A stretch of 64,000 nucleotides of DNA, taken from contig CAYZVM010000004.1 of the NCBI GenBank assembly GCA_964481485.1, positions 1 to 64,000 on the forward strand, in the 5' to 3' direction. Both the position numbers and the translations under genes were made by a program. The DNA comes from M3007 sp964481485. GTDB taxonomy: Bacteria; Bacteroidota; Bacteroidia; Chitinophagales; Saprospiraceae. Positions 42,671 through 50,600 of the stretch are shown here, in pieces; the first letter of the stretch is position 1, and the number at the start of each line of letters is the position of its first letter. The notes beneath the pieces are model-generated. The model made no database searches and was not told the origin of the DNA. It saw only the letters and a list, made by a program, of their open reading frames with translations.

Positions 42671-43312
42671 TTACAGGCACTTTGCCAAAATCGCTTGGTG
42701 AATCCGCCACACCTGCGGAATCAACGCTTGAGTCCCGTCGTTCGCAATGACAAAATCCGCCAACACCACCTTTTCCGTCTCCGATATTTGGCTTGCCATG
42801 CGAGCCCGCACCTGCTCTTCCGTCACACTATCGCGCTGTACCACCCGCTGGATGCGCAAAGTCTCCGGCGCAGTCACAACTATCAGAAAATCAAGGAACT
42901 GATGGCTGCCACTTTCTATTATCAGCGCGGCTTCCTTCAAAGTATATGGCACTCCCAATGCCGATTGCGCCTCGTGCCAACTGCGGCTGTGGCGCTCTAC
43001 GGCTGGGTGAACCAAAGCATTGAGAGCGGCCAATTTTTGCTTGTTTTCAAAAACGACTTTGGCGACAAACGGGCGGTTGTACACCCCATCCGACGTGTAG
43101 GCTTCTTGGCCAAAAATTTCCACAATTCCTTTTTTGAGAGCATCCTCGTTGTTTATCAGCCATTTGGCCCAGTGGTCGGCGTAATACACCGGGATGCCGA
43201 GTGCTTCAAAAATCTGGCATACGGTCGTTTTCCCGCTCCCGATGCCGCCAGTGATGCCGACGCGAGGGCAGGTTCGTTGATGGTTGTTCGTTGTTTGTTG
43301 TTCGTTGTTCAA
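42671..43312 (-). CDS. coaE: Dephospho-CoA kinase
   Basis: The product has the P-loop GITGGIGSGKTTVC, YYADHWAKWL, HPAVERHSRSW and a C-terminal LID region (TAPETLRIQRVVQRDSVTEEQVRARMASQ). It phosphorylates dephospho-CoA in the last step of CoA synthesis. A TTG at 43312 overlaps the lycopene cyclase stop (TTGA) and gives 213 residues beginning MNNEQQTTNNHQRT, coded by a heptamer array; this mirrors the MNEQPAT start of PurM. ATG at 43363 would overlap the upstream gene by 55 bases. Family proteins start just before the P-loop, so either form carries an array-derived leader. Confidence 0.92.
   Translation of the reverse strand: MNNEQQTTNNHQRTCPRVGITGGIGSGKTTVCQIFEALGIPVYYADHWAKWLINNEDALKKGIVEIFGQEAYTSDGVYNRPFVAKVVFENKQKLAALNALVHPAVERHSRSWHEAQSALGVPYTLKEAALIIESGSHQFLDFLIVVTAPETLRIQRVVQRDSVTEEQVRARMASQISETEKVVLADFVIANDGTQALIPQVWRIHQAILAKCL
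43272..43310 (-). repeat. Heptamer array encoding the CoaE N-terminus
   Basis: On the minus strand: GAACAAC, GAACAAC, AAACAAC, GAACAAC, CATCAAC, GAAC in strict 7-base steps. The array begins at the stop of the lycopene cyclase gene and reads in frame into CoaE. Confidence 0.85.
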
Positions 43313-44538
43313 ATCTTCGGAAACATTGAAACTTGCTTCAAGGCCGTTTTGAAAAAAGGCCAAGTCGGCGGGGCGCTAAGTAATTGAATATCATCGGCGA
43401 AGGTAGAGTCTTCGTCCAAAAAACGGAACACGAGCGGGGCGGGCAATTTTTGAAACAAGCCGGTGAAAAAATCCTTGCCGCTGACGGCATTTTCTCTCAA
43501 AACCCGCAGCATGACCGAGTCGTAGAATCGGTAGCGCCAATCCGAACGGAGGAGCGCGGGGTCAGGTTGGCCGTTTTTTTCCCAATCGGCGGCGAATGCG
43601 CGGAGTTTGCGTTGCGTCCGCTTGAAGGCGTAGCCGCTCGATGCTTTCACAAACCCGCCCGCCGTGCCAATGTGAATGACCCTGCCCTCGGCGGTCGGCG
43701 TGAACGGATAATCGCTCATCGGTATCACGCCAAACTCTTCTTCAAGCACACGGAATTCCTTGATTTTCAGAAACTCGTGGATATAACGCCCGAGTTCGAC
43801 ATCGTACTCCGCCGCCGGGCAAAGCCCCGGAGAGAACACGGTGAACTCGACCAAAGCGCGGGTCGCGGAGAATGGCAGGACGTACACGAAGCGGGTTTCG
43901 CCCTTCTGTCCGAGCCGATAATCCATGAACGTCACCACCTCGGGGTCGAAAGCCGGAGCGGGCGTTTCGATGAAATAACCTTTGAAATGTTGGAGCAGGA
44001 AAGTAAAATTGGGGATTGGGGATTGGGGATTGGGGATTGGGGTAAATGATGGATTCGGGTACAAGTCGCTCGCCTTGGGCAAAACGGGAATTTTCGTGAA
44101 TGCAGAATTGAAAACCCAGTCGCCCGCAAAATCACCTGCCTCTGTTTGGACGGTTCCGGTTTGGGTATCCAAGCCGAGAATATTGGCTGTAACACGCTGA
44201 ATATTAGTGGTTTTGCCCAATTCATTTTTTACCCAATCGTAAAAATCCAGACCACGCACCATGCGGTAGCGGTAAGGCGCGATGGCGAGCGAGGCTTCAA
44301 GATTTTCTCCGAAAAAAAGGCAGTTGTCCCAACTTTTGAACACGACGGGCGGCAATGTCTTCACCTCCTCGTCGGTCGCCCAAAAGCACCAAGTTCGGTC
44401 GTTTTTCGTCTTTTCGTCGCGGTCAATCAGCAGGACTTTTTTGTCCCGAAAAAACGGGCGCCGGGCGCATTCGAGCGCCAACGTGAGGCCGGAAAGGCCA
44501 GAGCCGGCAAGTATGATGTCCCATTGTTTGTTCGACAT
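43309..44538 (-). CDS. crtY: Lycopene beta-cyclase
   Basis: The 409-residue product begins MSNKQWDIILAGSGLSGLTLALECARRP (FAD/NAD-binding GxGxxG), with DRTWCFW and YRYRMVRGLDFYDW, MDYRLGQKGETRFVYVLPFSATRALVEFTVFS and GFVKASSGYAFKRTQ, all family signatures. It cyclises lycopene to beta-carotene in the membrane. Residues about 166-176 (TPIPNPQSPIPNF) come from five ATTGGGG repeats (44008-44042) and look like an insertion. Upstream start at 44610 adds no conserved residues. Confidence 0.88.
   Translation of the reverse strand: MSNKQWDIILAGSGLSGLTLALECARRPFFRDKKVLLIDRDEKTKNDRTWCFWATDEEVKTLPPVVFKSWDNCLFFGENLEASLAIAPYRYRMVRGLDFYDWVKNELGKTTNIQRVTANILGLDTQTGTVQTEAGDFAGDWVFNSAFTKIPVLPKASDLYPNPSFTPIPNPQSPIPNFTFLLQHFKGYFIETPAPAFDPEVVTFMDYRLGQKGETRFVYVLPFSATRALVEFTVFSPGLCPAAEYDVELGRYIHEFLKIKEFRVLEEEFGVIPMSDYPFTPTAEGRVIHIGTAGGFVKASSGYAFKRTQRKLRAFAADWEKNGQPDPALLRSDWRYRFYDSVMLRVLRENAVSGKDFFTGLFQKLPAPLVFRFLDEDSTFADDIQLLSAPPTWPFFKTALKQVSMFPKI
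44008..44042 (+). repeat. Five tandem ATTGGGG heptamers inside the lycopene cyclase gene
   Basis: ATTGGGG occurs five times without mismatch. The plus strand has five runs of four G separated by ATT, matching a G-quadruplex consensus; the gene is on the minus strand. Confidence 0.95.
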
Positions 44539-44589
44539 GGCGATTTGGAAAATGACTTTTTCCAAAAATGGTTCAGCCCGCCTCGTACA

Positions 44590-44623
44590 AACTTTCGGAA
44601 AATTTGGCATCTTTCAAAAAGTT
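44590..44623. repeat. Degenerate palindrome upstream of the lycopene cyclase
   Basis: AACTTTCGGAAAAT (44590-44603) and ATCTTTCAAAAAGTT (44609-44623) are imperfect inverses. The words AACTTT and CGGAAA match the element at 5802-5838. Confidence 0.5.
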
Positions 44624-44700
44624 CGGCATCGTCGTTGCAGGAAATTTTCGATTTTTGCCCGCTTTTTTCTCTTTTGTAAAAAATTCAAAATCAAAAATTT

Positions 44701-45783
44701 ATGTTTAAAAACAACCTTTTGAAAATAGGGCGGCATCTCGTTGTTTTCTTGGCATCAGCCTTTTTGCTGGCCAGCTGTATGCGCTCCACCTCGCTCACCG
44801 TGCTGCAGCCAGCGCAGTTCAAAGTGCCGGAACACATCTCAAAAGTCGCCGTGGTGGACCGCAGCAAACCTTCCAACGGCTGGCTCAACGCGCTCGAAGG
44901 GCTGTTCACGGGAGAAGCAATCGGGCAAGACCGCCGCAGCCGCGAGGAAGCGGTGGCCGGCCTCACCAACGCGCTCACCCGTACCCCGCGTTTCACCGTC
45001 GTCCGCACAGGCATCGAAATGTCGGGCAGCAAAGCGGGCGTAAACCTGCCCCCGCCGCTGGAATGGCGAGAAATAGAGCGCATTTGCAGCGAGTACAACG
45101 CCGACGCGGTGGCCACCATCGAGTCTTTCGACTCCGACAATGCCATCAATACCCGCCGCGTGGACGAACGAAAAAAGGACAAAAACGGCAAACCATACAC
45201 GGAAACCCGCTTCGATTCGCGGCAACGGACAGGCGTGCGCATGGGCTGGCGTTTGTACGACCCGAAAACGCGGGTCATCCTCGACGAATTTGTGACCGAC
45301 GATTACCTCGAACGCAATGCCTCTGGCCGCACCGAGCGGGACGCGGTGGGCAGGCTTCCCTCGCAGGTGTCGGTGACGCGCGATGTGGCCTACAATGTGG
45401 GGCTGGAATATGGCGCCCGCATCGCCCCGACGTATGTGCGCGTGGGCCGTCAGTATTACGCAAAAGCAAAAGGTTACAAAACCCAAATGAAGCAGGCAAC
45501 CCGGTATGCGCAGGGTGGCGATTGGGAAAAGGCTGCCAATATTTGGAAAAACATAGAGCCACGGGCAAAGGCGGGCGACAACCGCAAGGCCGCCGGTCGC
45601 GCCGCTTTTAATATGGCCGTGGCCGCCGAAAAAAATGGCAACCTCGATATCGCGCTCGATTGGGCGCAAAAGGCGTGGAACGATTATGGAAATAAAAAGG
45701 CGCGAAATTACATTCATACTATCAAGCAGCGCCAAAATGATGTCCGCAAGTTGGAATACCAAATGCCGGGCAAACGAGTTTGA
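44701..45783 (+). CDS. DUF6340-like lipoprotein
   Basis: The 360-residue product has a lipoprotein signal (HLVVFLASAFLLASCMRSTS) and the body VAVVDRSKPSNGWLNALEGLFTGEAIGQDRRSREEAVAGLTNALTRTPRFTVVRTG, which matches DUF6340. A TPR-like tail (ARYAQGGDWEKAANIWKNIEPRAKAGDNRKAAGRAAFNMAVAAEKNGNLDIALDWAQKA-type) follows. Function unknown; it precedes a large membrane protein by 40 bases. Confidence 0.75.
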   Translation: MFKNNLLKIGRHLVVFLASAFLLASCMRSTSLTVLQPAQFKVPEHISKVAVVDRSKPSNGWLNALEGLFTGEAIGQDRRSREEAVAGLTNALTRTPRFTVVRTGIEMSGSKAGVNLPPPLEWREIERICSEYNADAVATIESFDSDNAINTRRVDERKKDKNGKPYTETRFDSRQRTGVRMGWRLYDPKTRVILDEFVTDDYLERNASGRTERDAVGRLPSQVSVTRDVAYNVGLEYGARIAPTYVRVGRQYYAKAKGYKTQMKQATRYAQGGDWEKAANIWKNIEPRAKAGDNRKAAGRAAFNMAVAAEKNGNLDIALDWAQKAWNDYGNKKARNYIHTIKQRQNDVRKLEYQMPGKRV

Positions 45784-45823
45784 GAAACAGCAAACATCCC
45801 GAAAGCCAACGTTGAAAAAAATT

Positions 45824-47425
45824 ATGGAAAATACACAAAATCAAGCGGTTGAATACGCAAAAAGTGGTCTCACGGAACAATTCGTGAAGCAGCGGTTTGT
45901 ACCGTTCCTGAAAGATTTTTACCGAAACCGGTACGAGCCGCTGCCCGATTCGATTCAGGTCAATCTCGACAATGTGAGCGAAGGTGGCTTGGTGGCCGAC
46001 GGCATGATAACATTCCGAAAAAGCGACGGCTCGCCTTTTGTTTGCACCTACGAAGCCACCTCGCGCGACAAATCTGAAGAGGTGAAATACGCGCTCAACC
46101 TCGTTTATTTTCTGTGGGATTCTGCTGCTTTTGGCGCGGTGTGCGCAGCAGTGGCATACGCTATCTTTTATCGAAGCCAACTTGAGTGGTTGCTCGATTT
46201 GGGGTGGACGGGCAATCTCGGCCTTATCCTCGGCGTGTTCATGATTGGCTTTTTTGGCTGGTATTTTCTCATGCAGTCTTGGCGCAAATACCGCTACATC
46301 TACGCCATCGAACAATTCAAGCAATATGTGGCCGACGAACAATGGGTCGCGCTAGCCGAAGATGTGTTCCCCGCGCCGCACGACCCCTATCTGACGGAGT
46401 TGAAAAGCCAGTGCGTGTACAATGGCTTTGGCTTGGCGCTGGTGCCAGCGGAAGGGTTGGTGCGGGTGTTGAATGCCCCCTCGCGGCTCCGGGTATTTGG
46501 CAAAGACCGCAAAATGGTGGGCTGGGTGACACGCGCTCAATGGTACAAGACGATGTCGCAAAACATGGCGACCATGACCAATTACCGTGCACCCGACGCC
46601 GTGCGAGAATTTTTGAACAAATTGGTGCGCCCGATACAATACTATGTTTTTCAGCCGATTAAAAAATATACATGGGCCATCGCGAGCAAACCATTCGGAC
46701 AAACCGCGTCGGTTTACTCCCGATTTATGAGCGGCCAAACGGTGCAAAAATGGGTGTTCGGTCTGGCACTGGCACTCATCGTCCCGATGTGCTACGAGAT
46801 ACTGACGTTCAGCGAGGTGGACATGGCTGATCTGGAAAAACTGCAAAACTGGAAAGGCGGCGAAAACCCCGAAGACCAGCGCGGCTATGTGCTCGACGCG
46901 CCGCCAATCCCATACGATGGCAAACCACCGGCTATCCCCAAACAATACCCGGTGCTCATGGACGCGCCCATTGACAACGACATCCAAACGATTGATTTGA
47001 GCGGCGATGGCGACGATGACGTGCAAACCATCAACCTTTCGGGCGACGACGAGGAAGAGGCGGACATCAAACCCACAAAGCCTGCACCTAAACCAAAACC
47101 TAAACCCAAGCCCAAACCTGCCACATCGCCGGCCAATGACCCCTGCGCAAGATTAGGCAACAAAAAAGGCTGGGTGATTCAGGACAACGTGTTCAGTTTC
47201 AAAGAAAATGCGGCAGCGCGGGTGGCGGCTATCGAAGCAAAAGGCATCAGCGCCAAATCAACGCCGCGCAGTTGTTTTGAGGCGGGCGAAAGCGGTTACG
47301 TCGTCTGGCTCGGCAACGTGCAAACGACGGAAGACGCCGCCCGTTCGACCGCATCGGCATTGGAAAAAACCTTGCAAAGCGCGGGTTTGAAAAAAGGGAA
47401 ATTGTTTCTGCGGAAGGTGAATTGA
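45824..47425 (+). CDS. Membrane protein with Pro-Lys linker and SPOR-like end
   Basis: The 533-residue product starts at ATG 45824 (MENTQNQAVEYAKSGLTEQF) with two membrane helices at about 105-122 and 130-150 and another at about 310-325. After an acidic repeat (DIQTIDLSGDGDDD, DVQTINLSGDDEEE) comes a (PK)n linker and a C-terminal domain (GWVIQDNVFSFKENAAARVAAIEAKG, YVVWLGNVQTTEDAARSTASALEKTL) reminiscent of SPOR. I do not recognise the family. Next gene starts 24 bases later. Confidence 0.65.
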   Translation: MENTQNQAVEYAKSGLTEQFVKQRFVPFLKDFYRNRYEPLPDSIQVNLDNVSEGGLVADGMITFRKSDGSPFVCTYEATSRDKSEEVKYALNLVYFLWDSAAFGAVCAAVAYAIFYRSQLEWLLDLGWTGNLGLILGVFMIGFFGWYFLMQSWRKYRYIYAIEQFKQYVADEQWVALAEDVFPAPHDPYLTELKSQCVYNGFGLALVPAEGLVRVLNAPSRLRVFGKDRKMVGWVTRAQWYKTMSQNMATMTNYRAPDAVREFLNKLVRPIQYYVFQPIKKYTWAIASKPFGQTASVYSRFMSGQTVQKWVFGLALALIVPMCYEILTFSEVDMADLEKLQNWKGGENPEDQRGYVLDAPPIPYDGKPPAIPKQYPVLMDAPIDNDIQTIDLSGDGDDDVQTINLSGDDEEEADIKPTKPAPKPKPKPKPKPATSPANDPCARLGNKKGWVIQDNVFSFKENAAARVAAIEAKGISAKSTPRSCFEAGESGYVVWLGNVQTTEDAARSTASALEKTLQSAGLKKGKLFLRKVN

Positions 47426-47449
47426 TTTGGCCTAACAAACTGACTACCA

Positions 47450-48646
47450 GTGTTTTTTAAAAAAAAATCCGCTCCTGAAAAAGTCGTCAGCATCGCCGCA
47501 CTCGGCTTTTTGGGCGGGATGTTGTTGTCGTGGCCGTTGTGGAACGAGGCCGCCCGATTGGGGTTTCCGCTGGTTCCGGTTTGGGGCGAGGCGACCAAAC
47601 CGCCGCTTTTGGGCAGTTTTGTCCATCATGCGAAGCCCGTTGGGCTGGTCATTTTGCTGTTGCTCAACTTTTTCTTTTCCGAGAAAAAATGGCTGCTCGC
47701 GGCGCTCATAGTTTGGACAACCGTGCTTTGTTGCCTCGATATCAATCGTTTGCAACCTTGGGTGTGGTTCTACTTGTTAGTTTTTGTCGCCATGTTTTTT
47801 GGGAAAAAAGAAACCGAGATCTCGACCGCCCATGCGTTCAAATGGCTGCTCGCGGGCGTTTATTTTTGGAGCGGCTTCAACAAACTCACACCCTATTTCG
47901 CCGAGGACAACTTCTCGTGGTTTTGCGGGGCATTCGCTTTTACAAAACCATTTGGCCAATATCCCGCGCTGGGTTACGCCGTCGCTCTGATTGAAATGTC
48001 GTTCGCGGCAGGTTTGCTTTGGGAAAAAACGAGGCTTTATTTCCGATGGACAGTTGTTGGCTTTCACGGAGTTATCATTTTGTTTTTGCTAAAATTGGAT
48101 TGGAACTGGGTGGTGATTCCGTGGAATCTGGCGATGGCGGCGATGGTGTGGGTACTGAATCTCCACCCCTCTCCGTTAACCCCACCCCCGACCCCTCCCC
48201 TAAAAGGGAGGGGAGACATAGAGATGTCGCAACTCCCCTCCCTTTTAGGGGAGGGGTCGGGGGTGGGGTTGGCTTGGCTCGCCCCCATGCTCTACTTTTT
48301 CAACCTTTGGCCACACACGCTTTCTTGGCAACTCTACTCCAACACCCAGCCCGAGGCGACGTTTTTTGCCGAAAAAGGCGCAGGGTACGCCAGTGTTGAA
48401 TCGGAACAGATGTGGGGAAAATATGCTTTCGATGACGGTACCAAGATTTTGCTCGACGACTGGGCAACCGACGAATTGAAAGTGCCGATGTTTGCCACCG
48501 TGCGCACATTTCGCCAAGTTGGGAAATACCTTTGCCCCCATTTTGTCAATGACAGCACCGGGCTTTACATCCTGACGGTGCATCATTGGAACAAATCGGC
48601 GGAAAAAATGGAGAAAATCCACTGCCGCGAATTATTGGCGAAATGA
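47450..48646 (+). CDS. Polytopic membrane protein with an in-frame palindromic insertion
   Basis: The 398-residue product (GTG start) has about seven membrane helices in the first 240 residues, including an FNKLTPYF segment, then a soluble domain (GAGYASVESEQMWGKYAFDDGTKILLDDWATDELKVP). A perfect inverted repeat (48178-48270) reads as HPSPLTPPPTPPLKGRG and PSLLGEGSGVG between them. It resembles DoxX/HTTM-like proteins of Bacteroidota; function unknown. Its stop (TGA at 48644) is in an AATGAC heptamer pair and nearly overlaps the next gene. Confidence 0.65.
   Translation: MFFKKKSAPEKVVSIAALGFLGGMLLSWPLWNEAARLGFPLVPVWGEATKPPLLGSFVHHAKPVGLVILLLLNFFFSEKKWLLAALIVWTTVLCCLDINRLQPWVWFYLLVFVAMFFGKKETEISTAHAFKWLLAGVYFWSGFNKLTPYFAEDNFSWFCGAFAFTKPFGQYPALGYAVALIEMSFAAGLLWEKTRLYFRWTVVGFHGVIILFLLKLDWNWVVIPWNLAMAAMVWVLNLHPSPLTPPPTPPLKGRGDIEMSQLPSLLGEGSGVGLAWLAPMLYFFNLWPHTLSWQLYSNTQPEATFFAEKGAGYASVESEQMWGKYAFDDGTKILLDDWATDELKVPMFATVRTFRQVGKYLCPHFVNDSTGLYILTVHHWNKSAEKMEKIHCRELLAK
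48178..48270. repeat. Perfect 37-bp inverted repeat with 19-base loop inserted in a coding region
   Basis: Arm 48178-48214 (starting AACCCCACCCCCGACCCC) is the exact reverse complement of 48234-48270. The loop GACATAGAGATGTC GCAAC itself pairs GACAT with ATGTC. The element is 93 bp (31 codons) and contains no stop in the gene's frame. Confidence 0.95.
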
Positions 48647-48655
48647 CGAATGACA
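48642..48655 (+). repeat. AATGACG/AATGACA heptamer pair joining two genes
   Basis: Two 7-base words form both the stop (TGA 48644-48646) of the membrane protein gene and a possible ATG (48650) of the TraB-like gene. Confidence 0.6.
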
Positions 48656-48664
48656 ATTTCCACC

Positions 48665-49489
48665 ATGACAAAAAACTCCCTGCTTTGGAAAATAACACCG
48701 CCCGGCGGCCCGGCTTCTTATCTGTTCGGCACTATGCACGTCCGCGACCTGCGGGCGTTCGGCTGGTTAGACACGGCAAAAAAGCATCTGGCTGAATGTG
48801 AGGTATTTGCGACCGAATTTGACTTTTCCGATGCCGACGAAACCGCGTTGGCGACCGTGTTGCAACTGCCCAACGGCGCTACTTTGGACACGCTCTTGAG
48901 ACCCGGAGTTTGGAAAAAACTCGATGCATACAGCAGCAAAAAACTCCGCATCCCGTCAGCAAACCTGCGCCATCAGCACCCGATGACGGTGATGACCGTC
49001 CTCTCCACGGCCTCCTTGCTGGACGAATCGGCGCACTCGCTGGACGAAACGCTGTGGCACCACGCCCGCTCGTTGGGCAAAATCACCACCGGCGTGGAGA
49101 CCTTCGCCGACCAACTTGCCACGCTGCACAAAATCCCATTTGAGCAACACCTGAAAAGCCTTACTTGGCTCCTAAAAAACTATGGCCGCCAAAAACGCCG
49201 CCTCCATAAAATGATGAAGTGGTATGCTGCCGGCGAAATCCAGCAACTTTACCAAGCCGCAAAAAAGGACGCAAAAGGAATGCGCCGCGTCCTGCTATAC
49301 GAGCGCAACGTATTGATGGCCAAACGTTTTGAAGAAATCGCCCGCGAACACTCACTGTTTTGCGCCGTCGGCGCGGGACATCTGGCTGGCGGGAAAGGAA
49401 TGCTTCGGTTGTTGAAAAAAACGGGGTTCAAAGTGAGCCCCGTCAAACTCAATAACTCGTCCGACGACTTTAAGTCGTCGGACGAGTAG
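48665..49489 (+). CDS. TraB/GumN family protein
   Basis: The 274-residue product (274 from ATG 48665; ATG 48650 possible) has SLLWKITPPGGPASYLFGTMHVRDLRAFGW, with the TraB GTxH motif, and FCAVGAGHLAGGKGMLRLLKKTGFKV, the second conserved GxxH motif. The family is thought to be a metalloprotease-like fold. Its last residues (SSDDFKSSDE) are coded by a palindrome. Confidence 0.88.
   Translation: MTKNSLLWKITPPGGPASYLFGTMHVRDLRAFGWLDTAKKHLAECEVFATEFDFSDADETALATVLQLPNGATLDTLLRPGVWKKLDAYSSKKLRIPSANLRHQHPMTVMTVLSTASLLDESAHSLDETLWHHARSLGKITTGVETFADQLATLHKIPFEQHLKSLTWLLKNYGRQKRRLHKMMKWYAAGEIQQLYQAAKKDAKGMRRVLLYERNVLMAKRFEEIAREHSLFCAVGAGHLAGGKGMLRLLKKTGFKVSPVKLNNSSDDFKSSDE
49456..49486. repeat. 31-bp palindrome with one-base centre at the TraB-like C-terminus
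   Basis: Arms CTCGTCCGACGACTT (49456-49470) and its exact reverse complement (49472-49486) flank a single T. It ends at the stop codon and codes for the final ten residues. Confidence 0.85.
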
Positions 49490-49514
49490 GCAATAGAATG
49501 GCAATTTTTGACGA

Positions 49515-50162
49515 ATGGCAATGCTCCCTATCCTCTCGCTGCCCTACCTCCCGCCCGTCTCGTGGTGCGCTGCCGCATGGAACAGCGAGAATGCCCATCT
49601 GGAAGCCTGCGAAAACTACCAAAAAGGCTCCCTGCGCAACCGGTGCTACATCGCCGGGCCGAACGGCATCCAACGCCTGAGCATCCCGCTCGCGAAAGGC
49701 AAACACCAGCAAACCCCTATCCGCGAAGTCCGAATCGCCTACGACGAACCCTGGCAGCGGCAGCATTGGCGGACTATCAAAACGGCTTACGGCAATGCGC
49801 CGTTTTTTGAACATTATGCCGACGAGATTGCTCCTTTTTATGAAAAACGGTACGAGTTTTTATTTGACTACAACCTTGATTTTCTTGTGTTTATCTTGCA
49901 AAAAAAACTCGATTGGGAAGGCTACTTTGTCATGACACACGAATGGTGGCCGACCCGAAAATGGGAACCTGCCACAGATTTGCGCGACGCGATTCCGGGC
50001 GAACCGGGCGAATGGCCTGCATGGTTTGACCCGGCTCGCTATTCGCAGGTGTTCGAGGAACGAACTGGGTTTTTGCCCAACCTGTCGGTGCTGGACTTGC
50101 TGTTTTGCTGCGGCAAACAGAGTGGGACAGTTTTAGAGAAATCTGTGAAAACGGAAACCTAA
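49515..50162 (+). CDS. WbqC-like family protein
   Basis: The 215-residue product matches WbqC-like proteins: LPILSLPYLPPVSWCAAAWNSE near the start, NRCYIAGPNGIQRLSIPL and IREVRIAYDEPWQRQHWRTIKTAYGNAPFFEHYADEIAPFYE. The family occurs in polysaccharide loci and is of uncertain catalytic role. Start ATG at 49515 or 49521. Confidence 0.85.
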   Translation: MAMLPILSLPYLPPVSWCAAAWNSENAHLEACENYQKGSLRNRCYIAGPNGIQRLSIPLAKGKHQQTPIREVRIAYDEPWQRQHWRTIKTAYGNAPFFEHYADEIAPFYEKRYEFLFDYNLDFLVFILQKKLDWEGYFVMTHEWWPTRKWEPATDLRDAIPGEPGEWPAWFDPARYSQVFEERTGFLPNLSVLDLLFCCGKQSGTVLEKSVKTET

Positions 50163-50185
50163 AATCTTGCGAGACTGACCATCGC

Positions 50186-50515
50186 TCACCCCCGCGCTGC
50201 TTCCACAAACTGCTTCAGCAATTTGTTTTCGTTCTCGTCCTTGAAGCGTTTCAATATTCCCTCCGAGTGTTCCAAGAGGGTTTTCAGCTGGTCAAAAGGC
50301 ATTTTTTCGTACATTTTTCCGCCGGGGAAATGGCATGGCGAGCAGCGATCTTGCAGCATGGGCTGGATTTGTGCGGAAAAACTGACGGTGTCGGCGGCTG
50401 GCTCGGCGGGTGCATTTGCGACAGCACCGGTAGCTTCGTCCGCAGAAACGGGTTTGTTTTTAAACGGAAAACAAAAAGTCATGCCGCACAGCAGGAGAAA
50501 CAAAAATGTTTTCAT
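50186..50515 (-). CDS. Small c-type cytochrome-like secreted protein
   Basis: The 109-residue product has a signal peptide (MKTFLFLLLCGMTFCF) and a heme-binding CxxCH (RCSPCHFPGG) after QIQPMLQD, the usual start of a cytochrome c-like domain, followed by a short helical end. The distal Met is likely in GKMYEKMPFDQL. The shortness suggests a single-heme electron carrier. Confidence 0.8.
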   Translation of the reverse strand: MKTFLFLLLCGMTFCFPFKNKPVSADEATGAVANAPAEPAADTVSFSAQIQPMLQDRCSPCHFPGGKMYEKMPFDQLKTLLEHSEGILKRFKDENENKLLKQFVEAARG

Positions 50516-50600
50516 GGCAGAAGAACCAAAAATGATATCGTTATGGCCCCACAAAAATAACCGCCTTTGCTACCTTTCCCCAAAAATTACGGCCTATCTC

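Noticed and set aside
44008..44042. Cyanobacterial contamination suggested by the CCCCAAT heptamers
   Set aside because: Both flanks are a continuous lycopene cyclase gene with Bacteroidota neighbours, and different heptamer arrays occur throughout the window.
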